The notes under the pieces are model-generated. The model saw only the letters and a list, made by a program, of their open reading frames with translations, was not told the origin of the DNA and searched no databases. 64,000 nt of DNA from Bog-473 sp963787485 (GTDB lineage Bacteria > Actinomycetota > Acidimicrobiia > Acidimicrobiales > RAAP-2): contig CAWBDF010000010.1 in the NCBI GenBank assembly GCA_963787485.1, positions 29,475 to 93,474 of the forward strand, given 5' to 3'. The translations under genes were made by a program, and so were the position numbers. Of this stretch, positions 9,537 to 18,171 are shown in pieces (the first letter of the stretch is position 1; the number at the start of each line of letters is the position of its first letter).

Positions 9537-10415
9537 ATGAGCATCAAGGTGCGCGCCGTCAGTGGGGCACTCGGCTGCGAGGTGACCGGGATCGATCTCA
9601 CCAATCTCACCACGTCCGAGTGGGGTGAGATCCACGACCTGTGGCTCGAGTACCTCGTGCTCTTCTTCCCGGATCAGTCAGTCGATCCCGACGCGCACGT
9701 CGCTCTCGCCCGCCGGATCGGAGAACCCGAAATCCACCCCTACACGCCGAAGCTCGATGCCAGGCACCCAGAGGTGTCCGTACTGGACGGTGTCAGGGCC
9801 GATACGTGGCACACGGACGTAACCTTCAGCGCAACTCCCCCGATGGCCTCGGTGCTCCACATGGCGACGTGCCCCCCGGTGGGCGGGGACACCATGTGGA
9901 CCAATCAGTACCTGGTGTACGAGACGTTGTCCGCACCCATGCGGGACCTGCTCTGGGGGCTCACTGCCGTGCATACCGCGTTGCCGATGAACCACCCCGA
10001 AGTACGGGCGACCCATCCGGTGGTCCGAACACACCCCGAGACTGGGCGTTTGTCTCTCTTTGTCAACCGAGGGTTCACCTCACACCTCGACGAGGTCAGC
10101 GACTCCGAGAGCGAGGCCCTCCTGCAGTACCTCTTCACCTGGTCGGAGAGGCCGGAGTTTCAGTGTCGCTACCGCTGGACTCCCGGCGCCGTCGGGATGT
10201 GGGACAACCGCTGCACGCAACACTACGGCGTGTACGACTACAGCGACCAACGGGTGATCCACAGAGTGACGGTCATCGGCGACCGCCCCTTGGGGGGTGA
10301 GCGCCGTTGGCCTCAGATCTCCATGAGCACCCACTTGGACGGCGAGCCGGTACCCGCCGATCCTCGCACCAATTCCATCGCGACGCAGGAAGCCGTCGTC
10401 GAGACTACGTCGTGA
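9537..10415 (+). CDS. TauD/TfdA-family Fe(II)/2-oxoglutarate dioxygenase
   Basis: A 292-residue enzyme with the facial triad His92-x-Asp94 (WHTDVTF) and the distal His in TQHYGVYDY, followed by an Arg (HRVTVIGDR) that would bind 2-oxoglutarate. GAGAGGGGAGG lies just upstream of ATG 9537. Family members hydroxylate taurine, 2,4-D and many alkyl or aromatic acids. It follows the P450 by 135 bases in the same direction, so a shared oxidative pathway is likely. Confidence 0.9.
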   Translation: MSIKVRAVSGALGCEVTGIDLTNLTTSEWGEIHDLWLEYLVLFFPDQSVDPDAHVALARRIGEPEIHPYTPKLDARHPEVSVLDGVRADTWHTDVTFSATPPMASVLHMATCPPVGGDTMWTNQYLVYETLSAPMRDLLWGLTAVHTALPMNHPEVRATHPVVRTHPETGRLSLFVNRGFTSHLDEVSDSESEALLQYLFTWSERPEFQCRYRWTPGAVGMWDNRCTQHYGVYDYSDQRVIHRVTVIGDRPLGGERRWPQISMSTHLDGEPVPADPRTNSIATQEAVVETTS

Positions 10416-10513
10416 GCCGATCGGAGCCGAGCAGGACTCCCCCGGGTCAGCCGTCACTGCGTCGGAACGTTTCGTTTCAACCCGCCCGCGATCCGCAAGA
10501 CAACGGATGCTTC

Positions 10514-11753
10514 TCAGAAGGAGACATCACCCTTGAAGAGCGCCCTCGCAATGTTCCGCCGCATGATCTCCGCGCTGCCGTCGGCAATGCGGACAACCCG
10601 TGCTTGTTGCCATCCCTCGTAGAGACGGGTCTCCTGAGTCAGGCCCATGCCCCCAAGCACCTGCATGCAGCGGTCATAGACGCGACAGCACATCTCCGTC
10701 GTGTACGCCTTGACCATACTGACCTCTCGGATGGCCGGTGCACCACGTTCGAGTCGAGCTGCACAGTCAAGCGACATCGACTTCGCGGCGTAGATCTCAA
10801 TCGCCGAATCGGCAAGTTGGAACGAGACACCTTGATAGTCCGATATCGGTTGGCCGAACGCCCTCCGCTGAAGCGCGTACTCCGTCGCCTGCTCAAGTGC
10901 CCAACGGGCGAGCCCCACACACCGGCCGGCGTTGTACATGCGACCCAGGTTGACACTGCCCAAGGCAAGATCCAGGCCCCTCCCCTCCACCCCGAGCACG
11001 TTGCGTTCCGGCACGTGCACTTCGTTCAGCGAGATGATCGCCTCGTTGCCACCGAGTTCCCCGAAGAGCCGGATGATGCTGTCCACTTGGAAGCCGGGGC
11101 TCGCGGTGGGAACGACGAAGGCCGTGATGGGCACGCCGCGGGAGGACTCCTTCTTGTCCCCTGTCAGGGCGAACACAATGGCGTACTCCGCATAGGGAGA
11201 GTTGGTGATCCACTGCTTCGTCCCAGTCAGAACCCACTGGTCGCCGTCATGACGAGCCCGCGTCGTGATGGCCAGAGCATCCGAGCCGGCGTCGGGCTCT
11301 GACAGACGCGAAGCACAGGGTCGACCGGCCGGACGCGATGGCTGTCCAAAGTTCCTCTCGAAGCTGGTCGGACATGGCGAGAAGGAGGGAGCTCGGTCCA
11401 GTCGACCAGTGACTCACTGCCAGATACGGAAGCAATCGGGCCGGTCCATAGCGGTGGTGAAGATATTCCCAGACCGAAAAGTTCACGATTGCCCCCTGGC
11501 CACCGCCGCCCAGCTCCTCTGGGACCATCATCGTGTAGTAGCCAGCCTCGGCCGCCTCGAGCCGGACGGTCCTCATCAGGCTTTGCACTTCTGGCGTATA
11601 GGCACCGTTGGTGTCGAACACCCTTCGAGGCTCGCCAAGAACCGCAGCGTGGGCATCCTCGAGTGGCAACACCACCCGGTCCACGAACTGGCCGAGGCCC
11701 GTCAGGATCTCCGCCACGTCAGCGTCCACCGGATTCAGATCGGGAGCAGCCAA
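10514..11753 (-). pseudogene. Acyl-CoA dehydrogenase, single-base frameshift
   Basis: The two halves of one acyl-CoA dehydrogenase lie in adjacent frames. The N-terminal part covers the helical domain (GYYTMMVPEELGGGG) up to STLCFA; the frame then breaks at 11301-11310. Removing one base restores LSEPDAGSDALAITTRA and continues through GTKQWITNSPYAEYAIVFAL to the C-terminal helical domain (LGGMGLTQETRLYEGWQQ). Start TTG 11753, preceded by GAGGG, is preferred over GTG 11783. It is the third gene of the luciferase-like oxidoreductase / acyl-CoA dehydrogenase unit. Confidence 0.85.
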
Positions 11754-11795
11754 GGAGCCCTCACACCGGGTTGATCGTGCCACACAGTCGGCCCA

Positions 11796-13029
11796 TCAGT
11801 TGTGCTGAACCTGATCGAAGGGGAGATCGACGTCGGATGCCGGCTCTCGAGGAAGTCCGAGAACCCTGTCGCTCACGTTGTTGCGCTGGATCTCGACGGT
11901 GCCACCGCGGATCGTCGCGCTCCGGCTGTGCAAGAAGGCCTCAGACCACTGGTCTCCGTTTGCCTGGTCAGCCGGCCACGTGACCGCGTCAGCCCCGGCG
12001 AGTGCCAGAGCGAGTTCGGCTCTCCGTTTGGTGATGACGTCGTTACCCAATTTCACGAGGCTGCCGTACCCAGTCGGAAGTTTCCCGTTGGCCACAGATC
12101 GAGAAACCCGCTCTGAGAGAAGCCTCTGGGTCACCGATGCCACATGGAGATCCACCACTCCCCTCCGCACTCCTGCGTCGTCGCCGAGCCCCCTCGTCGC
12201 CGCCAGGGACACGAGCGGAGCCACTGATCGGCCTCCGTCGGCCACGCGGCTCCTACTGCGGCCTGCCCAAGAATGTTCGATCTCGAGGAGGCCACGCGCC
12301 ACCCTCCACCCCTCGTTCTCCTCACCGACGAGTTTGGTGGCCCGAACGACCACATCGGCAAAGAACTCTTCACAGAAATCCGCGCGGCCGTCGATCTGCT
12401 TGATTCGCCGGACCTCGATTCCGGGCGATCCCAGATCCACGATCAGCATGGAGATCCCCTTGTGCTTCGGAACGTCCCATCGGGTGCGCACGGGGCACAA
12501 TGCGAAGTCCGACAGACGCGGCTCCACTGCTCCACGTCTTCTGGCCGTTCACGAGGAACGAGTCTCCGTCCCGCGTCGCACCGGTGAGCAGACCGGCCAG
12601 GTCCGAACCACCACTCGGCTCAGAGAGGAGCTGAATCCACAACTCCTCTCCCGAAAGGATCTTCGGGATGTGTTCGAGCTTCTGTTCAGGGCTCCCGAAT
12701 CGGGCCAACGTTGCACCCAGGATGTTGATGGAGACGCCGAAGTTCCGTCCCGGGATGTCATACCCGGCTGCTTCCTCCAAGAACACACGCTCGTGCTCGA
12801 GCGTCAGGCCCTGCCCTCCGTACTCCTTGGAGAAGGTGAATCCCGCATAGCCAGCCTGGTGGAGCTTCTGCTGTAGGAGCCTGAACAACGTCAAACGTTG
12901 TGGGTCGGACTCGAATTCTTCTTCGGGGTTGGTTCTGACGCCCGCTGATGGAACGTTCTCGGCCAGCCACGCTCGGGCTCTCAGGCGGTATTCGTGTAGC
13001 TCTTGGCTCTCTCTGTGGTCTTCGCTCAC
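11796..13029 (-). pseudogene. Acyl-CoA dehydrogenase, single-base frameshift
   Basis: Starts at GTG 13029 after GGAGGAG. The N-terminal and middle domains are normal (YAGFTFSKEYGGQGLTLEHE, IQLLSEPSGGSDLAGLL, VNGQKTWSSGAA). The frame breaks at 12511-12520; dropping one base gives LSDFALCPVRTRWDVPKHKG and carries on to the C-terminus near 11796 (GGTVEIQRNNVSDRVLGLP). About 410 residues when repaired, a normal length. The break sits on the same decamer, gacagacgcg, as the break in the neighbouring dehydrogenase. Confidence 0.85.
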
Positions 13030-13142
13030 CTCACTCCTCCTCGGGGTTCCTCCCTTGTGCTCAGTGAAACGACCTCTTCTTGGTGACACGACGGTCGTCG
13101 ATCCCGACGTTGCCGTCCGTGACGACTCAGAGCGGAGCGCGC

Positions 13143-14123
13143 TCAGGCGATGGCGGGTCCGACTTTGGTGATCATGAGGCGGATGTGCTCCTCGACGATG
13201 TCGTCGTCCATGCCGTTCACCGCGAACCACGGGAGAATGTAGGTCACAGGTAGGCCCTCAGTTGCCTGCTTGATGTGGGTGATCGCGTCGTCCGGGGTCA
13301 TGACCTTGTATTCCATCTGCTCCTGGCTCTTGACGAGCATGGCCTGCAACCCTCGGGTCAGCTCGTTGGAGCCCGGGTCGGTCGACTCGACGCGCTCCGC
13401 ATCGTTGCGCCGCTCGACGTAGAGCTCGGCGAGGTAGCGGAGTTGCGGTTCAGCGCGAGCCCGGGTGCGCTCGGGGTCCTCGCTGACCACGGCCAGCTCC
13501 ATCATCGGCGCGCACATCCGCGCCATGCTCGTGTCGTGCCCCCCGGCAGCCAGACCGTCGAGATAGGGCTTCAGGAATGCCTGATGAGCGCTGAGGAGAT
13601 ACTCGCCCATCAATCCGGCGCGTCGGGCCCCGACCGGCCCGACGTACCCGGCCCAGATCGGCAGCCGCTCCTGAATTGGCCGTGGCATCACGTCCTCGGT
13701 CAGCAGACGCCGGATCTCCGGGATGGCCGCATCGAGCATGTGGAAGCGCTTGGCGCGCTCGACGCCGAAGGGCGTGAAGTCGATCGGGAGGTATCCGGCA
13801 CCCAGGCCGAGCTCGACCCGGCCATCGCTGAGGATGTCGATCATCGCCGCTTCCTCGGCGATGTGGAGCGGGTGGCGGACGGGCGCCACCAGCACCGAGG
13901 TCCCGATGTGGATCTGTCTGGTCCGTGCGGCGATTGCGGCGGCAAATGTGAGCGGCTGCGGGCAGTGGCCGTCTTGGTCGAGGTGGTGCTCACCGACGAA
14001 GATCGCACCTGCACCGAGCCGGTCCGCCTCTTCGATGAACTCCAGCATCTTTCCGTAGTGCTGCGACCAGGGCCGTTCCCACGGCGGTGGGTTGCGGAGA
14101 TCGGTCATGAACCCTACTTGCAT
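13143..14123 (-). CDS. Luciferase-like (LLM class) flavin-dependent oxidoreductase
   Basis: A 326-residue TIM-barrel oxidoreductase using FMN or F420. Diagnostic stretches are the N-terminal MQVGFMTDLRNP, GEHHLDQDG, the phosphate-binding DGRVELGLGAGYLPIDF and the KRFHMLDAAIPEI helix. GGAGGAAACG places the start at ATG 14123. It lies 113 bases ahead of two acyl-CoA dehydrogenases on the same strand, so it may feed an oxidised product into CoA-ester breakdown. The cofactor is not decided by sequence. Confidence 0.9.
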   Translation of the reverse strand: MQVGFMTDLRNPPPWERPWSQHYGKMLEFIEEADRLGAGAIFVGEHHLDQDGHCPQPLTFAAAIAARTRQIHIGTSVLVAPVRHPLHIAEEAAMIDILSDGRVELGLGAGYLPIDFTPFGVERAKRFHMLDAAIPEIRRLLTEDVMPRPIQERLPIWAGYVGPVGARRAGLMGEYLLSAHQAFLKPYLDGLAAGGHDTSMARMCAPMMELAVVSEDPERTRARAEPQLRYLAELYVERRNDAERVESTDPGSNELTRGLQAMLVKSQEQMEYKVMTPDDAITHIKQATEGLPVTYILPWFAVNGMDDDIVEEHIRLMITKVGPAIA

Positions 14124-14344
14124 CGTTTCCTCCAAGCTGTGCTGGAAAGCCGTGCATCTGCGACGGCGTGGCGCCTGATCGGCGAATGCCGATCGAAAAC
14201 CGATCCGCGCGCCGGTCGAGATTCAGAGCACTGCGACGATCCGAAGTTAGCTTGACGCGGATGTCGGGTCCACCGGACAGGGGCAGTGTGGGATGTACAT
14301 CTCCTGGTTGCGGGTGGCCCGGCCTCAGTCGTGTGCAGAAGCGC

Positions 14345-15154
14345 TCAGACCGCGAATCGAGGCACACGAGTTCGATGCCTGTGGGCGTAGATCCGCCCAA
14401 TGCCGTACCAGGCTGCGCCGAAGGTACCGACAAAGAATCCCACGGGCCAGTTCACCTCATAGGAACTGGCGAGCGCGGCCCACACGGTCAGCAGCGCTAT
14501 GGCAACCGATCCGACCATCGCAGGGACAGGCCCGTCGCTGAAACAGCGGGCTGCCGCGGGAGGTCCGATCATCAGGGCGAAGATCAGGAGGGCGCCGACA
14601 ACCGGCACCGTCATTGTGGTGGCACACGCCAGGACCACGAGGAAGGCCATCTCGGTACGATGAGGCTGAATACCCCTGGCCGCCGCGATCTCGGGGGCGA
14701 TGGAGGTCAGCATCAGTCGTCGATAGAGGGCGGCAATGGCCAGAAGGCAGACCAGGCCTAGCACCGCCACAGGCAGGATCTTGCTTGAGCTGACGCCAAG
14801 GATCTCTCCGAAGAGGAGTGAGAAGATCTGGGGCTCGTACTCGGTGCTCTGGCTCAGAAATGCGGCACCGAGGGCCAGCATCATCACGAGGGCGAGCGCC
14901 GTGACCACGTCGGCCCTGCCCCGCCGGCTGAGCGACCCGATGCCGAGGGCGGCAAGGAGGGAGAAGACACCCAAGCCGATCAGGGGGTTGATTCCGACCA
15001 GATTCGCGCCGGCGGCGCCGGCGAAGGCCCCGTTGGGGATGGCATGGGCCGGGAACGCCGAACCCCGGAGCACGACGAAGAAACCGACCACTCCCGCGAC
15101 GACGGCCACGACGGTGCCGACCTCCCACGCATTGACCATGAAGCCCGAGAACAT
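14345..15154 (-). CDS. Metal ABC transporter permease (ZnuB/MntB family)
   Basis: A 269-residue membrane protein with about eight to nine helices, of the family that imports Zn or Mn. Family blocks include GSAFPAHAIPNGAFAGAAGA, the repeated ...YRRLMLTSIAPEIAAARGI loop that contacts the ATPase, and VGALLIFALMIGPPAAA. Its ATG overlaps the stop of the preceding permease as TGATG. Two different permeases in one operon suggest a heterodimeric channel. Confidence 0.88.
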   Translation of the reverse strand: MFSGFMVNAWEVGTVVAVVAGVVGFFVVLRGSAFPAHAIPNGAFAGAAGANLVGINPLIGLGVFSLLAALGIGSLSRRGRADVVTALALVMMLALGAAFLSQSTEYEPQIFSLLFGEILGVSSSKILPVAVLGLVCLLAIAALYRRLMLTSIAPEIAAARGIQPHRTEMAFLVVLACATTMTVPVVGALLIFALMIGPPAAARCFSDGPVPAMVGSVAIALLTVWAALASSYEVNWPVGFFVGTFGAAWYGIGRIYAHRHRTRVPRFAV

Positions 15155-16083
15155 CAGACCCCTCCAACCGGGGTCGCGTCCTGATCGCGGGGCGGGACCG
15201 CACCCGGAGGCTCGCCTTCGTCGCGGCGGCCAGCGAGTCGCTGCACGACCGGGAACCCAGAGGCGAGGTAGAGGACGAACACGATGGCCACGATGAAGAA
15301 GCTGACGGGGAGACCCTGGCTCGACGGATCCCAATAGGCGCTGTCGAAGGCGAAAAGGATGCCCAGCCACGTCGTCGAGATCCCGAGGAGGCAGGCAACC
15401 ACCATCGCGGTGCGCAGGCTCCGGGTGACGCGCAGTGCGGTGGCTGCTGGCCCGATGAGCAGCGCCGTCGAGAGGATCGACCCGACGGCGATGGACGACA
15501 GACCGACCGAGACGGCCAGAGTGAGCATGAACAGCAAGCCGACGAGGCGCAGGCTGACACCCCGGGCCCAGGCGAGCTCCGCGCTGACCGAGCTGAGGAC
15601 CAGTGGCCGGTAGATCACACCCACCACGATCAGGGTCGCGACGCTGAGAATGACGACCGTGGGAACTGTTGACGGATCAATGGTGAAGATCGACCCGAAC
15701 AGGATCTGCTGGGTCGCTCCGGTGGTCGCACTCCTGGTCGTGTCCAAGTAGAGAAACAGCGCAGAGAGACCCGTGGCTGCCCCCAGCACGATCCCCGTTG
15801 CCAGGTCCCGGCTCCGCGCCCGCTCAACACCGATGAGTTCCATCGCACCCCCACCGGCGACTCCGCCCGCAATGAACCCCGTGAGAGGGCTAAGGCCCAG
15901 CAGGAACGCGCCGGAGCCTCCCGTAGTGGCGACGTCGGTGAGCGCGTGGCCGGCGAACGACTGGCTCCTGACGACCGTGAAGACGCCGACGATCGCCGAG
16001 ACGATCGCCGTGAAAGCGCCGATCTCGGCCGCCGTGTGGACGGATCCGTTCGAGAAGAAGCCGGGCTCGAAGAGGAAACGCAC
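15154..16083 (-). CDS. Metal ABC transporter permease (ZnuB/MntB family)
   Basis: A 309-residue paralogue of the next permease, with VVRSQSFAGHALTDVATTGG and YRPLVLSSVSAELAWARGV, the coupling loop, plus a hydrophilic charged tail (RDEGEPPGAVPPRDQD) not usual in the family. It lies six bases after the ATPase gene and overlaps the second permease by one base, so all four importer genes form one tightly packed transcript. Confidence 0.88.
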   Translation of the reverse strand: MRFLFEPGFFSNGSVHTAAEIGAFTAIVSAIVGVFTVVRSQSFAGHALTDVATTGGSGAFLLGLSPLTGFIAGGVAGGGAMELIGVERARSRDLATGIVLGAATGLSALFLYLDTTRSATTGATQQILFGSIFTIDPSTVPTVVILSVATLIVVGVIYRPLVLSSVSAELAWARGVSLRLVGLLFMLTLAVSVGLSSIAVGSILSTALLIGPAATALRVTRSLRTAMVVACLLGISTTWLGILFAFDSAYWDPSSQGLPVSFFIVAIVFVLYLASGFPVVQRLAGRRDEGEPPGAVPPRDQDATPVGGV

Positions 16084-16089
16084 GGGACC

Positions 16090-16911
16090 TCAGGCGACGG
16101 TCAAGGGCGGGTGATCGGGTATGTCACTCACCTCGGCACCGGGCTCGGCCACGACCAGCACCCGGCCGTGCAGTTTGAGCACGTCGACGTGGTGCCCGTA
16201 GAGCCTGCTGAGGACCTCGGAGCGCACGACCTCGTCGGTGGTCCCGCTCGCCGCCCTTCCCTTCGTGACGTAGACGATCCGATCCATGACTGGTAACAAG
16301 GCGTTCATCTCATGCGCGGACAGGAGGATGGCCACTTGGCTCTTGATTGCCACCCGATGGAGCAGGGCCACGATCTCTTGGACGCTCTTTGGATCCAGGT
16401 TGGCCAGCGGCTCGTCGAGGAGCAGGAGCTTCGGTCGACTGATCAGTGCATGTGCGATCAGGACCCGCTGCTGTTCCCCGCCAGAAAGGGTGCCCACTCG
16501 AGCATTGGCGAAGCTCCCGGCATCGACGTCGTGCAACATCGCTTCGACCAATTCGCGTTGCCGCTTGGTGCGCCTGCCGAAGCCGTAGCGCTGGGCGTCG
16601 AGACCGAGGGCCACCAGATCCCGGGCCCGGATCGGGATGTCGGGGTCGAGCACCACCTTCTGGGGGACATAGCCGAGGGAAGGACCCCGACCCGAAAGCG
16701 ACTCGCCGATGACACGCACCCGGCCTGCATCCGATCGTTGCAGTCCGAGGATGATGCGTAAGAGGGTTGTCTTTCCGACGCCATTGGATCCGATCAGTCC
16801 GGTGAACTCTCCTTGGCGAATCTCAAATGAAACGTCATCGAGAATCTTCCGACCCGAGAATGAGACGCCGATACCCTCGACCTCGAGGACGGGAGGCGAG
16901 ACGTCGCTCAT
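16090..16911 (-). CDS. Metal ABC transporter ATP-binding protein (ZnuC family)
   Basis: A 273-residue ATPase with Walker A GSNGVGKTT (about residue 40), signature LSGGEQQR, Walker B LLLLDEP and switch His in LSAHEMN. Its ATG overlaps the stop of the binding-protein gene (ATGA). It would power zinc or manganese uptake through the two permeases downstream. Confidence 0.92.
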   Translation of the reverse strand: MSDVSPPVLEVEGIGVSFSGRKILDDVSFEIRQGEFTGLIGSNGVGKTTLLRIILGLQRSDAGRVRVIGESLSGRGPSLGYVPQKVVLDPDIPIRARDLVALGLDAQRYGFGRRTKRQRELVEAMLHDVDAGSFANARVGTLSGGEQQRVLIAHALISRPKLLLLDEPLANLDPKSVQEIVALLHRVAIKSQVAILLSAHEMNALLPVMDRIVYVTKGRAASGTTDEVVRSEVLSRLYGHHVDVLKLHGRVLVVAEPGAEVSDIPDHPPLTVA

Positions 16912-17450
16912 AGGTGCTCGGTCGAGGTCCGGTGCAACACGGCGGCTTTGATCGCCGCCACCTCCGCGATCATCGAGGACTGATCGTTGTAGCCCGGGGT
17001 CGGCATCGTCTCATAGACGCCGACGACCGGTACGCCGGCAGTTTGCGCCGCCTGTCTCATCGAGACTGTGAGCGAACTGATCACCTGTTGGTTGACGAAC
17101 GGGGTCAGATTCCTCATACCCATGGCGGTGAGGGCATAGTCGGCCACGGGCCTGTGGCTCGGGGCGAGTTCCGAGAGGTCCGACGCCATGACCTTGGCCA
17201 CGGCCGGCATCGTCCTGGGGTCGTACCACAGGTGCGGATTCGGAGTGCTGTCCGGGAGTCCAACGAGGTGTTGGGCCACGATGACCTTGCGACTCTGGCT
17301 CGGTGAGGCCGATTCGATGTTGTTCATGAAGCTGTCGTAACCAAGGCCGTTTTGGACGATGAGATCTGCCTGGCTCACCTCCTGCGCCACGCTGCGCCGT
17401 GCCAGGTGTCGTGAACTGAGCGCTGTCGCGAAGGCCGCAGGAACCACCAC
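16908..17450 (-). CDS. ZnuA-like metal-binding protein, N-terminally truncated
   Basis: A 180-residue frame matching the C-terminal two thirds of periplasmic Zn/Mn-binding proteins: ADLIVQNGLGYDSFMNN, the metal-ligand His in NPHLWYDPRTM, and GVYETMPTPGYNDQSSMIAEV. Family members have about 280-310 residues. The signal peptide and the first ligand-bearing region are absent, and a TAA stop lies in frame just upstream of GTG 17450. As read the protein would stay in the cytoplasm. Either an internal deletion has joined the promoter to the middle of the gene, or sequence is missing from the assembly. Confidence 0.75.
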   Translation of the reverse strand: MVVPAAFATALSSRHLARRSVAQEVSQADLIVQNGLGYDSFMNNIESASPSQSRKVIVAQHLVGLPDSTPNPHLWYDPRTMPAVAKVMASDLSELAPSHRPVADYALTAMGMRNLTPFVNQQVISSLTVSMRQAAQTAGVPVVGVYETMPTPGYNDQSSMIAEVAAIKAAVLHRTSTEHL

Positions 17451-17463
17451 GGTGGGACATTAG

Positions 17464-17515
17464 AATGAGACTGAGTCTCATTTCAAGTGGGATTGAGTCC
17501 TATTCTGAATGAGAC
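17464..17515. promoter_or_regulatory. Array of three Zur-box-like operator sites
   Basis: AATGAGACTGAGTCTCATT at 17464-17482 is a perfect 9-1-9 dyad. A degenerate copy at 17486-17504 matches it at 14 of 19 positions and a half-site AATGAGAC lies at 17508-17515, giving an exact 22-base period. The core TGAGACTGAGTCTCA matches 11 of 15 positions of the actinobacterial Zur box TGAAAATGATTTTCA. The array lies between the importer operon and the divergent Fur-family gene, so zinc-dependent repression of both is likely. Confidence 0.8.
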
Positions 17516-17580
17516 CCAGGGCTAGCCTGGCGGGAGGAGTCCCCTCCGTAGGGTGATCCACGTTCGAGGAGGACGGATCG

Positions 17581-18051
17581 ATGGGCGGCGAAGCGTCCCA
17601 AAGCCATTCGGAGGGCGACGACCTCCATGACCTGGTCGAGGTCTGCCTCAAGCGCATCGACCAGCGCTATACGTCGGGTCGGCGGACGATCGTCGAGTTC
17701 CTGGCCTCCCACGGCCACCCCGTCAGCATCTCGGACATCGCGAGGCAGCTACCCGAGGTCCCGAGGAGCTCGGCCTACCGGCACCTCGTTGACCTCCAAA
17801 GCGCGGGGGTCGTCAGGCGCATTGCCGCCAATGACGAGTTCGCACGGTTCGAGCTCGCTGAGGATTTGACCGAGCACCATCATCATCTGCTCTGCACCAG
17901 CTGTGGACGGGTGATCGACGTGACTCCCACCCCAGCCTTTGAGCGAACAGTCGACAGGGTCGTACGTGAGCTCGCGGCGCAACAGGGCTTTCACCCGACC
18001 TCTCACGCCTTGGACATCATCGGGCGGTGCTCTCGCTGCGAAGCCATGTAG
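17581..18051 (+). CDS. Fur-family metal-responsive repressor, probably Zur
   Basis: A 156-residue regulator with a winged-helix N-terminus (QRYTSGRRTIVEFLASH, DIARQLPEVPRSSAYRHL), a metal-sensing HHHHLLCTSCGRV segment and a C-terminal CSRC. The two CxxC pairs form the structural zinc site typical of Fur/Zur. GAGGAGG lies eight bases before ATG 17581. Its position opposite a Zn/Mn importer across Zur-like boxes favours Zur over Fur or Mur. Confidence 0.85.
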   Translation: MGGEASQSHSEGDDLHDLVEVCLKRIDQRYTSGRRTIVEFLASHGHPVSISDIARQLPEVPRSSAYRHLVDLQSAGVVRRIAANDEFARFELAEDLTEHHHHLLCTSCGRVIDVTPTPAFERTVDRVVRELAAQQGFHPTSHALDIIGRCSRCEAM

Positions 18052-18171
18052 CGCCTGGTACGCCTGTCACTCGGTCGAGGGCGGGATCCACCGCTTGGCG
18101 ATGGTTCAACAGCACCCCGAACAGCTCGAAGAGGGGAAGAGGGCGCGAGCACCCGGGTCGGTCGACGGAGA

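Noticed and set aside
17464..17515. Reading the phased dyads as a CRISPR or transposon end
   Set aside because: Only three degenerate units without spacers; position between a metal importer and a Fur-family gene fits operators.
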